From assembly GCF_900184995.1 (NCBI RefSeq), contig NZ_LT860099.1, positions 770,269 through 834,268 on the forward strand: a stretch of 64,000 bases of DNA, given 5' to 3'. How positions within the stretch are numbered: the stretch's first letter is position 1; every line of letters starts with the position of its first letter. Both the position numbers and the translations under genes were made by a program. Under the pieces are notes generated by a model. That model ran no database searches, was not told where the DNA came from, and was given only the letters and a program-made list of their open reading frames with translations. Below, piece by piece: positions 54,351-61,893 of this stretch. The DNA is from Konateibacter massiliensis (lineage in GTDB: Bacteria; Bacillota; Clostridia; Lachnospirales; Lachnospiraceae).

Positions 54351-55240
54351 TGTATACTCAATTTTTTGGAAATTATCTTCTCAATAAACATCTCATTACA
54401 TTAGAGCAGCTGATGGAGGCAATACAAAACAAAAATACAATCCATATGAAGCTCGGTGTTCTCGCCATACATAACGGCTACATGACAGCAAACGACGTAG
54501 AACGTGTACGCATTAAGCAGACACAAAAAGATAAACGTTTTGGTGAAATTGCAGTGGAGGAAGGTTTTTTGACCCATTCTCAGGTTAATGATCTTTTAAA
54601 CGCTCAGACACCGGACTATCTTCTTCTCAGTCAGCTTCTTGTTGATAAGGGATATCTGACAATGGAGCAATTTCAGACTGCTATGGTGGAATATCAGTCA
54701 CTTTATGAGCTTACCGATTTGGATTTCTCTCACGAGCAAAATAAAAAGGTAAATGCGTTGATACGGGAATTTTATGAGTTTGATGAGTTAGAAGACGATA
54801 ATTTGCGAGAAATGCTGTATTGTTATATCACGTTATTGTTTAATTCGATTATTCGTTTTGTAGGTGATGACTTTACACCTTATCCGATTGTCAAAATCGG
54901 CGCCTATCCTATCACGTGGTGCGTTTCACAGAAAATAACAGGTGAATTTTCCCTGCACACAGCACTTGATATGGACGAAAGCACATTAATTGCTTTTGCT
55001 TCCAGATACGTAGGGGAACGCTTTACTTCAAATAATGAATATGTAAAATCCTCGATGGAGGACTTCATCAACTTAAATAACGGACTGTTTGCCGTGAATA
55101 TTTCCAATAACTATTCCAAGGCATTATCCTTACAGCCTCCTCTTACTGAAAATGATGTACTGTTTGTGCCGCAGGCACCTCTTTATTACATACCTATACA
55201 TTTCACATTTGGTACTGTAAATGTTATGTTCGTAATTTAA
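54350..55240 (+). CDS. MshEN-CheX fusion: putative c-di-GMP-responsive CheX-like phosphatase
   Basis: 296 residues. Residues 34-57 and 63-86 are two 24-residue motifs of the MshEN c-di-GMP receptor type, K/R-x-G-x6-G-x6-(V)-x6-Q, separated by exactly five residues (TQKDK); the second begins RFGEIAVEEG. A third, partial copy follows at about 93-116. Residues 135-296 resemble CheX/CheC: S234-x3-D238-x2-N241 with Pro263, close to the phosphatase motif S/D-x3-E-x2-N-x22-P but with Asp for Glu. Coupled to a CheY gene. MshEN binding of c-di-GMP and CheX dephosphorylation of CheY are known; joining them here is inference. Confidence 0.78.
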   Translation: MYTQFFGNYLLNKHLITLEQLMEAIQNKNTIHMKLGVLAIHNGYMTANDVERVRIKQTQKDKRFGEIAVEEGFLTHSQVNDLLNAQTPDYLLLSQLLVDKGYLTMEQFQTAMVEYQSLYELTDLDFSHEQNKKVNALIREFYEFDELEDDNLREMLYCYITLLFNSIIRFVGDDFTPYPIVKIGAYPITWCVSQKITGEFSLHTALDMDESTLIAFASRYVGERFTSNNEYVKSSMEDFINLNNGLFAVNISNNYSKALSLQPPLTENDVLFVPQAPLYYIPIHFTFGTVNVMFVI

Positions 55241-55241
55241 A

Positions 55242-55277
55242 AAATACCGGAGAATTCAAACGAACTCTCCGGTATTT
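55242..55277 (+). terminator. Hairpin after the MshEN-CheX gene
   Basis: AAATACCGGAGA pairs with TCTCCGGTATTT (12 bp, 12-nt loop) directly after the stop. The T-tract is weak (TTTCTATTT). Confidence 0.65.
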
Positions 55278-55278
55278 C

Positions 55279-55358
55279 TATTTATGTGCACCTCGCGGAG
55301 GGGAAGTAGTTGCTCCGCAAACCGCTCGGGCAAAAAGTGTGAGCTTTGCTCACACTTT
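55279..55358. repeat. Intergenic repeat with thrC terminator
   Basis: The minus strand after thrC reads AAAGTGTGAGC/GCTCACACTTT (stem 55334-55358) then TTTTTG, a terminator, followed by GCGGAGCAACTACTTC and GTGCACATAAATAG. The stem and GCAACTACTTC recur at 1407-1460; CTATTTATGNGCAC recurs at 47379-47392. Confidence 0.55.
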
Positions 55359-55362
55359 CTTG

Positions 55363-56850
55363 TTACATATTTAAAAACTTCTTTACTACACTCTGCATCT
55401 CATTTACTTCACACACTGTGTCATGCAGAATCTGAGCGCTTCTGATATCCTCAATTGCCTGTGGTACTTCCACTCCGGATATTTTGCTTAATTCATCTAC
55501 GAGTTCAAAGTCGGACATAGAATCATATTCTGGATCAATCGCACACATAACACTTCTTGTAAACTTATAAGGGCTTGCAGTGGATGCCACCAATGACTTG
55601 GTCTTATCCTTTGTCTGCATCTTATATTTCATATAAACGCCTGCCGCAACAGCCGTATGCGTATCAATCACATAATTAGTATCTTCATAAATCTTACTGA
55701 TTACTTGTGCAGTTTCCTCCTCAGTTGCATAATTTCCGTAGAAGTCAGCAAGCTGAGCTTTCATCTCTGCAGTAATCTCATAGTTACCAGTCTTGCTTAA
55801 AGAGGACATCAGTTCCTGATTCTTCACAGAATCACTTCCTGCGATTTTATAAATCAATCTCTCTAAGTTACTGGAAATCAAAATATCCATTGACGGTGAT
55901 GATGTCAGGATAAACTCTCTGTTTCGGTTATATTCTCCTGTTGCAAAGAAATCATATAACACTTTATTATCGTTGGAGGCACAAATCAGCTTCTCAATCG
56001 GCAAGCCCATATTTTTTGCATAATAAGCTGCCAAGATATTGCCGAAATTACCGGTAGGCACTACTACGTTAATCTTCTCTCCGTCACAGATTTCTTCGTT
56101 TGCCAGCAATCTGGAATAAGCATAAACATAATAAACAACCTGAGGAATCAAACGTCCGATGTTAATTGAATTGGCAGAAGAAAACTGGTATCCCGCTTTC
56201 TCCATCTCTTTTTCCAATTCCTTATCACCAAACATGGTTTTTACACCTGTCTGCGCATCATCGAAATTACCGTTAATTCCAACTACAAAGGTGTTGTCAC
56301 CCTTCTGTGTTACCATCTGCTTTTCCTGAATCGGGCTTACGCCATCCTTCGGATAGAAAACAATTATCTTTGTGCCCGGCACGTCTGCAAAGCCTGCCAA
56401 AGCAGCCTTTCCGGTGTCTCCTGATGTTGCGGTTAAAATAATAATTTCATTCTTAACCTGGTTCTTCTTCGCTGAAGTTGTCAATAAATGAGGAAGGATT
56501 GATAATGCCATATCTTTAAATGCAATCGTGGCACCATGGAATAACTCTAAAAAGTATGCACCGTCGGCCTTTACGATCGGAGCAATTTCCTCTGTATCAA
56601 ATTTGGCATCATATGCCTTATCAATACATGACTTTAACTCTTCTTCTGTAAAGTCAGTAAAAAATAGTCTCATGACTTCATATGCAACCTGCTGATATGT
56701 CATTTCTGACAAGTCGCTCATGTTTGTCTCTAGCTTTGGAATACTGGTCGGTACAAATAGTCCACCGTCATCCGCAAGCCCCTTCAAGATTGCCTGTGAA
56801 GCTGTTACTGTTTCCTTTTCACTTCTGGTACTTTTGTAAAGTAAATCCAT
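55363..56850 (-). CDS. thrC: Threonine synthase
   Basis: PLP enzyme converting O-phosphohomoserine to threonine. 495 residues: LYKSTRSEKETVTASQAILKGLA at the start, the PLP lysine in HGATIAFKDMAL, TATSGDTGKAALAG and VPTGNFGNILAAYYA. ATG at 56848-56850, with AAAGGA ten nt upstream, is preferred to the ATG touching that SD. Monocistronic; promoter at 56952 and a hairpin leader. Confidence 0.96.
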   Translation of the reverse strand: MDLLYKSTRSEKETVTASQAILKGLADDGGLFVPTSIPKLETNMSDLSEMTYQQVAYEVMRLFFTDFTEEELKSCIDKAYDAKFDTEEIAPIVKADGAYFLELFHGATIAFKDMALSILPHLLTTSAKKNQVKNEIIILTATSGDTGKAALAGFADVPGTKIIVFYPKDGVSPIQEKQMVTQKGDNTFVVGINGNFDDAQTGVKTMFGDKELEKEMEKAGYQFSSANSINIGRLIPQVVYYVYAYSRLLANEEICDGEKINVVVPTGNFGNILAAYYAKNMGLPIEKLICASNDNKVLYDFFATGEYNRNREFILTSSPSMDILISSNLERLIYKIAGSDSVKNQELMSSLSKTGNYEITAEMKAQLADFYGNYATEEETAQVISKIYEDTNYVIDTHTAVAAGVYMKYKMQTKDKTKSLVASTASPYKFTRSVMCAIDPEYDSMSDFELVDELSKISGVEVPQAIEDIRSAQILHDTVCEVNEMQSVVKKFLNM

Positions 56851-56884
56851 TTTTATCATTCCTTTTCTCTAATCTTTTACAGTT

Positions 56885-56923
56885 GAATCTACGTGCCAAA
56901 AGATACTTTTGACACTTTGATTC
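56885..56923 (-). promoter_or_regulatory. thrC: Stem-loop in the thrC leader
   Basis: On the minus strand, GTGTCAAAAG pairs with CTTTTGGCAC around a TAT loop (10 bp with one T-G pair), enclosed by GAATC/GATTC. No T-tract and no T-box sequence. Confidence 0.55.
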
Positions 56924-56951
56924 ACATGGCTAAATATGCCTACTGCAAAAA

Positions 56952-56980
56952 ATTATAACATACCTGCGTTTACACTACAA
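56952..56980 (-). promoter_or_regulatory. Promoter of thrC
   Basis: TTGTAG (56975-56980), 17-bp spacer, TATAAT (56952-56957) on the minus strand. The leader to the start codon is about 95 nt. Confidence 0.65.
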
Positions 56981-57010
56981 GTTAATTTTAAGTATATTCC
57001 CATATTTCTA

Positions 57011-57041
57011 AAAAGTGTGAGCTTTTCTTTCACTCCCACTT
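57011..57041 (-). terminator. Weak terminator of the SleB-like gene
   Basis: AAGTG-x-GAG pairs with CTC-x-CACTT around a loop of about 11 nt, followed on the minus strand by TTTTT. Confidence 0.5.
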
Positions 57042-57057
57042 AGGTTTTCCTAAAACT

Positions 57058-57831
57058 TTACTTAACCGTGTAAAACTCATGACCGCCGTATACAAACAGC
57101 CATTTCAAATTGGTATCAAACCAACTCATATTGGTTGGGTCCGCTTTGTCGCGGGCAGAGAAAAATAAGGCTCCCTGTGAATAATCCACACCTGCTACTA
57201 TACTATCTACCGCTTCTTTCGTCTCCTCCGAGATGGTAACACTCTCGTATCTTCCATCTGCTGTTGGTGAAAATTGCACATGCCCACCCTCTTTTTGGAA
57301 TACCACTTCCCTAACGGTATTCGGAAACCCCTCACTCTTTACCCGGTTCAAAATCACATTTCCAACTAATATCTTTCCTTTTAAGTCTTCTCCGGTCGCT
57401 TCCGCCTCAACAATTCGCAATAAACAATCGTAATCTTGGCTGGATAACTCTATTTTGGGCATTGTCACACTCGTGTCTTTCGCAACTTCTTCCTCGGTCT
57501 CTTCGTAGGACTTAACTGGAGTAATCAAGTTTTGGTCCTTCGAGTATTCTTCCGAATCGCCTAATGCTACTAACACATTTTCAATTCCGGCTTGTATTTT
57601 TGCTTCGGTATCAATTTCTTCGTCATCAGTACTGTCTTCCGATGATGTCAATACACTTCTTGAAGTTGTAGTATTGTTCTTGCCTCCACCGCCAAACGAA
57701 TTTGAATTAAATGCCAGCACTGCAACAGCTACAGTTCCTACCATCACAATCGCACAGCTCCTGTAATTCTTCTTCGTAAGCTTCGTAAGCATCTCATACA
57801 CACCTTGAAGAAATGAATGTAATCCTAGCAT
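57058..57831 (-). CDS. SleB-like cell wall hydrolase
   Basis: 257 residues: an N-terminal transmembrane/signal anchor (about 25-42, SCAIVMVGTVAVAVLAF), a Thr/Ser/Asp/Glu-rich linker, and a C-terminal Hydrolase_2 domain (about 125-257) with CLLRIVEAEATGEDLKGKILVGNVILNRVKS, whose Glu is the expected catalytic residue. SleB enzymes cut spore cortex peptidoglycan; paralogues act in vegetative walls. The perfect sigma-A promoter upstream suggests vegetative use. SD GAGGAG five nt before ATG. Confidence 0.9.
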   Translation of the reverse strand: MLGLHSFLQGVYEMLTKLTKKNYRSCAIVMVGTVAVAVLAFNSNSFGGGGKNNTTTSRSVLTSSEDSTDDEEIDTEAKIQAGIENVLVALGDSEEYSKDQNLITPVKSYEETEEEVAKDTSVTMPKIELSSQDYDCLLRIVEAEATGEDLKGKILVGNVILNRVKSEGFPNTVREVVFQKEGGHVQFSPTADGRYESVTISEETKEAVDSIVAGVDYSQGALFFSARDKADPTNMSWFDTNLKWLFVYGGHEFYTVK

Positions 57832-57869
57832 ACATACTCCTCTTTTCATAATTTTTAAAATTTCAATGT

Positions 57870-57933
57870 CCGAACATGATTAGCATTATATAAAAAACAA
57901 ATTTTTGTGTCAATAACAAATAATCATGTTTGG
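57870..57933. promoter_or_regulatory. 13-bp inverted repeat bracketing the sleB promoter
   Basis: CCGAACATGATTA (57870-57882) and TAATCATGTTTGG (57921-57933) are complementary at 12 of 13 positions. The arms lie just outside the -10 and -35, with centres 51 bp apart, close to five helical turns. Confidence 0.6.
57885..57913 (-). promoter_or_regulatory. Perfect consensus promoter of the SleB-like gene
   Basis: TTGACA (57908-57913), 17-bp spacer, TATAAT (57885-57890) on the minus strand; every hexamer position matches sigma-A consensus. Confidence 0.85.
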
Positions 57934-58200
57934 TACTTATTCAAGTTTCTAATTTTTAATTTTTAATTTTAACAGTGATAATAGATAAATTTTGTTTTTC
58001 AATTTTGGATAATTTATCCAAAAATTACCTAAAACTATTTTTTCAAATATTAAATAGTTATTAACTATTTTTTACATATCGCTTAATATCTATACAATAA
58101 AATCTCAAATTTTATAATTTTGAGTAAAAAATAGGTTTAATCTACTTGTATATGTTATAATATGTTGCAGAATAATTCGTATCAAAACCATGGAGGGCTT

Positions 58201-59010
58201 ATGAGTACATTACAGGGTGTTTACACCGCATATAAAAAAAACGGTACAAAATATTTCCGTTCATCCATTACTTATAAAAACAAGCACGTGAGCCTTGGCA
58301 GTTACGATTCGGAAGCAGATGCACATAAGGCTTATCTCGAGGCAGCGGACCTTTTGTCAGACAATACCTTAACCATTCTTGCCTATTCTTTAACAAAAAA
58401 TACACTTTCTTTTGAAAAGTGGATTATTTTAGTAAATTTTAGGGATAATCACATTTATATCAAAAATCCAATTTATTTGCATAAAAAATATTTTTCTTAC
58501 TATTTAAACATAAATCTAGAATTAAAATTTGATATCGACGATTTGTTTTATTATTCCAGCCATAAGATTATGAAACGCCAAGGGCATCTGTTTGTGGCGG
58601 ATTATGGGATGCAAGTGAACATATTGTCCAGATATGGAATTAAGAATTATGGTGTTGTCGGAAAAGACTATCTGTTCTCCAACAACGACCCGACAGATTA
58701 CCGTTATGAAAATATTATTATTATAAATAAATATCATGGCGTAGAGCAAATACGCAAAAAAAATAATACAGTGTATCAAGCAAAGATACATATCAACGGA
58801 AATTTTATTGCAGGCTATTATAATGATGAGATTACCGCAGCCATCGCCTATAACAAAGCGGTCGACATATTAAAAAAAGCTGGCTTGGAAAAAAATTACC
58901 AAACCAACTATTGTTCTGAAATTTCTTCAAAGGAATATGCCGATATTTATCAGCAAATTAAAATATCAAAAAAAATTTTAAACTGGAGATTGGAAGAACC
59001 TACCGTATAG
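58201..59010 (+). CDS. AP2-like double-domain DNA-binding protein
   Basis: 269 residues. Residues 5-50 (GVYTAYKKNGTKYFRSSITYKNKHVSLGSY) and about 180-230 (AKIHINGNFIAGYYNDEITAAIAYNKA) both resemble AP2/ERF DNA-binding folds. Between them, SNNDPTDYRYENIIIINKYHG is reminiscent of HNH homing-endonuclease tails (DxxxxNxRxENL), but the catalytic histidines are absent. It could be a regulator derived from a homing nuclease. Codon use is AT-richer than its neighbours. ATG with SD GGAGGG; an ATG 13 codons upstream lacks an SD. Its last 33 bp overlap the convergent nitrilase gene. Confidence 0.65.
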   Translation: MSTLQGVYTAYKKNGTKYFRSSITYKNKHVSLGSYDSEADAHKAYLEAADLLSDNTLTILAYSLTKNTLSFEKWIILVNFRDNHIYIKNPIYLHKKYFSYYLNINLELKFDIDDLFYYSSHKIMKRQGHLFVADYGMQVNILSRYGIKNYGVVGKDYLFSNNDPTDYRYENIIIINKYHGVEQIRKKNNTVYQAKIHINGNFIAGYYNDEITAAIAYNKAVDILKKAGLEKNYQTNYCSEISSKEYADIYQQIKISKKILNWRLEEPTV

Positions 59011-59772
59011 TTCTTCCCTCCGGTCTTTTTTTAACTTAAAATGGCGGCGGTACTCTTCTGCCACTGCCTGATCTATTTCAGCGCTGATGATTCCTTCCTC
59101 ATTGCCAAGCTCTGCCAGAACCTCGCCATAAGGACTGATAATCAAAGAATCACCGCTGTATTCAACACCATTTCCCTGACCGACGCGGTTTACACCTGCT
59201 ATATAACACTGGTTTTCAATTGCCCTTGCTTTTAAGAGAGCAAGCCAGTGAGCGCGCCTTTCCTTTGGCCAGTTCGCCGCAACGGTTATGAGCTGCGCCG
59301 TCTTGGATGCCTGCTGAAAAATTTCAGGAAATCTCAAATCGTAACAGATAAAGGGGGCAGTCATCATATTTTCTATTGTAGCATATTGAATTTCTTCACC
59401 ACCAACATAATAGAGACTTTCCTCGCCATAGGAGAACGGATGTATCTTTGCATAATCCGCAATCACTTTGCCTGACGGATCAATGACAGCAAAACGGTTT
59501 AATGAATTGTTCTCTCGTTTTTCCACATAGCCGATGCCAAGATACAGCTTATATTTTCTGCTGAAAGAGGAGAATTGTTCTATCGTTGTTTTCTTTGCAG
59601 ACATTTCTCCTATTTTATCCGTATTCATGGAAAAGCCTGTAAAGCTCATTTCAGGAAACAGCAAGTACTCAATACCACTTGCAGCGGCTTCCTTTATAAA
59701 CAGTTCCGCTTTGTTATAGTTTGCCTCTTTATTTTCCCATATGATATCCGTCTGCGCCAGTCCGATTTTCAT
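58978..59772 (-). CDS. Carbon-nitrogen family hydrolase (nitrilase superfamily)
   Basis: 264 residues with the catalytic triad visible: Glu in LLFPEMSFTGF, Lys in YAKIHPFSYGEE and Cys in FICYDLRFPEIFQ. It is closest in pattern to omega-amidase/YafV-type enzymes that hydrolyse alpha-keto-omega amides, but the substrate is not certain. SD GGAGGAGAAGG. It ends inside the convergent AP2 gene. Confidence 0.92.
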   Translation of the reverse strand: MKIGLAQTDIIWENKEANYNKAELFIKEAAASGIEYLLFPEMSFTGFSMNTDKIGEMSAKKTTIEQFSSFSRKYKLYLGIGYVEKRENNSLNRFAVIDPSGKVIADYAKIHPFSYGEESLYYVGGEEIQYATIENMMTAPFICYDLRFPEIFQQASKTAQLITVAANWPKERRAHWLALLKARAIENQCYIAGVNRVGQGNGVEYSGDSLIISPYGEVLAELGNEEGIISAEIDQAVAEEYRRHFKLKKDRREELYGRFFQSPV

Positions 59773-59895
59773 CCTTCTCCTCCTCTCTGCTTTATTGTTT
59801 GTTTTTTGACAAACTTTTTGCTTTCATGTAAATTTTCCTTTACAATCATTATATTTTTATTATTTTTTTATAATGTTTTTATAATATTTTTATTA

Positions 59896-59972
59896 TTTTT
59901 TGTGTTTCTTCTATATTAATATATAAATTAATATAGAAAAATATTTTACTGACTTTTTTGTGTTTCTTCTAT
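59896..59972. repeat. Direct 19-bp repeats and dyad in the gap before the nitrilase gene
   Basis: T6-GTGTTTCTTCTAT occurs at 59896-59914 and 59954-59972. Between them CTATATTAAT/ATTAATATAG forms a 10-bp inverted repeat (59911-59936). The region is nearly all A/T, so some of this may be chance. Confidence 0.4.
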
Positions 59973-59999
59973 TAATAATAGGCATCACACTCTATTTTT

Positions 60000-61781
60000 T
60001 TATATTTCTCTTGTATATTCTTTCAGCCACTCTGCTTCCTCTGTTGTCATAAATGGAGCCAGCTTCTCAAACACTTCCTTATGATAATCATTTAACATTC
60101 TTTTTTCCTTCACGGACAAAAGGGACGGCTCAATTGCATCCAAATCAATCGGAGCAAAGGTAATGTTTTCAAAATACATAAACTGTCCATGCTCATTCTT
60201 TGTTCCTTTTTGGCAGAGCAATTCATTTTCAATACGGATTCCATGGCTTCCTTCTATATAAATACCAGGTTCATCCGTTGTAATCATACCTTCCTCCAAG
60301 ACGCAGTTCATCTCATTATTTTTCAAAAGCTTCGGTCTGAAACCGTTTGGTCCCTCATGGACATTTAAAATATGCCCTACACCATGTCCGGTGCCGCATT
60401 TATAGTCAATATCAAGCTCCCAAATCGGGGCTCTCGCCAATACATCCAGATTAACGCCTCTGCTTCCGTACAAAAATTTTGCGTTCATCAGACTCAGCAT
60501 TCCTGCCACCACAGCCGTAAAATGCTTTTTCTGCTCCTCAGCCACTTCACCTAGCGCCAGTGTTCTTGTGATATCCGTTGTTCCCTCAAAGTACTGTCCG
60601 CCGGAATCCACAAGCAGCAATCCTTCCGGTTTTAATTTGGCATTGTGGTCCTTGGTTGCAGAGTAATGCATCATTGCTGCATTTTCCTTATAAGCACATA
60701 TCGTATCAAAGCTTAGCTCGATAAAGTTTTCCAGTTCCCTTCTTCTTTCATGTAAGTAATCACTTGCACTTATCTCGGTGATTTCCTGATTTTTAACATT
60801 ATTTTTCACCCAGTACATAAACTTGGTAACGGCTGCCCCGTCCTTGATGTGCGCCATTTTCGTGTTTGCAATCTCAACCGGGTTTTTAATCGCCTTTAAA
60901 AGAGTTGTCGGGTTTGCCTCATTGACAATCTCCGCCTCAATAAGCTTTACAATGGAGTAGTTAGTCTTCGCCTTGTCAAGGAGAATCCTCTCATCCTTTC
61001 CAATCATCTTCACAAACTCATAAATGCTGTTATATGGCATTACAATAATATTGTTCTTGGCAAGCTCTTCTCTTATTTCATTACTTAATATTGTTTCATT
61101 TAAGAAAAGAATTGCCTCTTTCTTCGTGATAACCGCATAGGAAAGAACAACCGGATTGCACTCCACATCATTTCCTCTTATATTAAAGAGCCAAGCGATA
61201 TCATCTAAGCTTGTTAGAATATGCGTACTGGTATTCGTTTTCTCTAACTTTTCTCTTACCTTTTTGATTTTATCCGCTGTGGACATTCCGCTGTGTTTTT
61301 CTTCTATTAAAAAAGCATTTTCGTGGGAAAGCTCTGGTCTGTCATTCCAAATTTCGTCAACCAAATCATCCTCAAATGCCAAGGATGCTCCCTTGCTGCT
61401 TGTCAGTGCCTCCAGCTCTTCTCCTCTTTCACCTGATATCACACGTCCGTCAAAGCCCAGAACCTTCCCTTCACTGAGACGAGTCTGAATAAACTCGCTG
61501 ACAGTCGGTACATTCTCTTCTCCCATCCGGTATAAGGTAACGGAGGAGCCTTTTAGTTCCTGCTCTGCCTGTATAAAATATCTGCCGTCTGTCCACAGCC
61601 CTGCTTCATCCATTGTCACGACCAATGTTCCTGCCGAACCGGTAAAACCAGCCAAAAAGCTTCTGCATTTAAAATATTCTCCAGTGTATTCCGATTGATG
61701 AAAATCCGCTGTCGGAACCAGATATATATCAATTTTCTTTTCTTCCATTCTGCTTCGCAATTCATTTATTCTGTCTGTCAT
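60000..61781 (-). CDS. Aminopeptidase P family protein (M24)
   Basis: Metallopeptidase removing N-terminal residues before proline, 593 residues (the long form with two creatinase-like N-terminal domains). Metal ligands are visible: LLLVDSGGQYFEGTTDITRT (two Asp), GTGHGVGHILNVHEG (His), TTDEPGIYIEGSHGIRIENELL (two Glu). Start MTDRINELRSRMEEKKID. Monocistronic, between the EF-G terminator (61856) and an AT-rich gap. Confidence 0.94.
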   Translation of the reverse strand: MTDRINELRSRMEEKKIDIYLVPTADFHQSEYTGEYFKCRSFLAGFTGSAGTLVVTMDEAGLWTDGRYFIQAEQELKGSSVTLYRMGEENVPTVSEFIQTRLSEGKVLGFDGRVISGERGEELEALTSSKGASLAFEDDLVDEIWNDRPELSHENAFLIEEKHSGMSTADKIKKVREKLEKTNTSTHILTSLDDIAWLFNIRGNDVECNPVVLSYAVITKKEAILFLNETILSNEIREELAKNNIIVMPYNSIYEFVKMIGKDERILLDKAKTNYSIVKLIEAEIVNEANPTTLLKAIKNPVEIANTKMAHIKDGAAVTKFMYWVKNNVKNQEITEISASDYLHERRRELENFIELSFDTICAYKENAAMMHYSATKDHNAKLKPEGLLLVDSGGQYFEGTTDITRTLALGEVAEEQKKHFTAVVAGMLSLMNAKFLYGSRGVNLDVLARAPIWELDIDYKCGTGHGVGHILNVHEGPNGFRPKLLKNNEMNCVLEEGMITTDEPGIYIEGSHGIRIENELLCQKGTKNEHGQFMYFENITFAPIDLDAIEPSLLSVKEKRMLNDYHKEVFEKLAPFMTTEEAEWLKEYTREI

Positions 61782-61855
61782 TCTTTTTCCTCCAAAATTT
61801 AGTTCTTATGCTATCCATTTTACACCTTGTCTTTGGATAAGTAAACAAGATATAT

Positions 61856-61890
61856 AAAGTGCCTCGACGCATTCCACGCCGAGGCACTTT
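61856..61890 (-). terminator. Terminator of the EF-G paralogue gene
   Basis: 14-bp stem AAAGTGCCTCGACG/CGCCGAGGCACTTT with one mismatch or wobble and a 7-nt loop, 3 bp past the stop codon. Confidence 0.8.
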
Positions 61891-61893
61891 CCT

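Larger units (their letters stand above)
57832..58200. other. AT-rich divergent intergenic region
   Basis: Holds the sleB promoter and its flanking inverted repeat (57870-57933), and towards the AP2 gene a TATAAT at 58156-58161 without a clear -35, and a short dyad CTCAAA/TTTGAG at 58105-58125. No coding frame seen. Confidence 0.6.

Noticed and set aside
57868-57935. LexA (SOS) box upstream of the SleB-like gene
   Set aside because: CGAAC is present but not followed by GTTC at the required 4-nt spacing.
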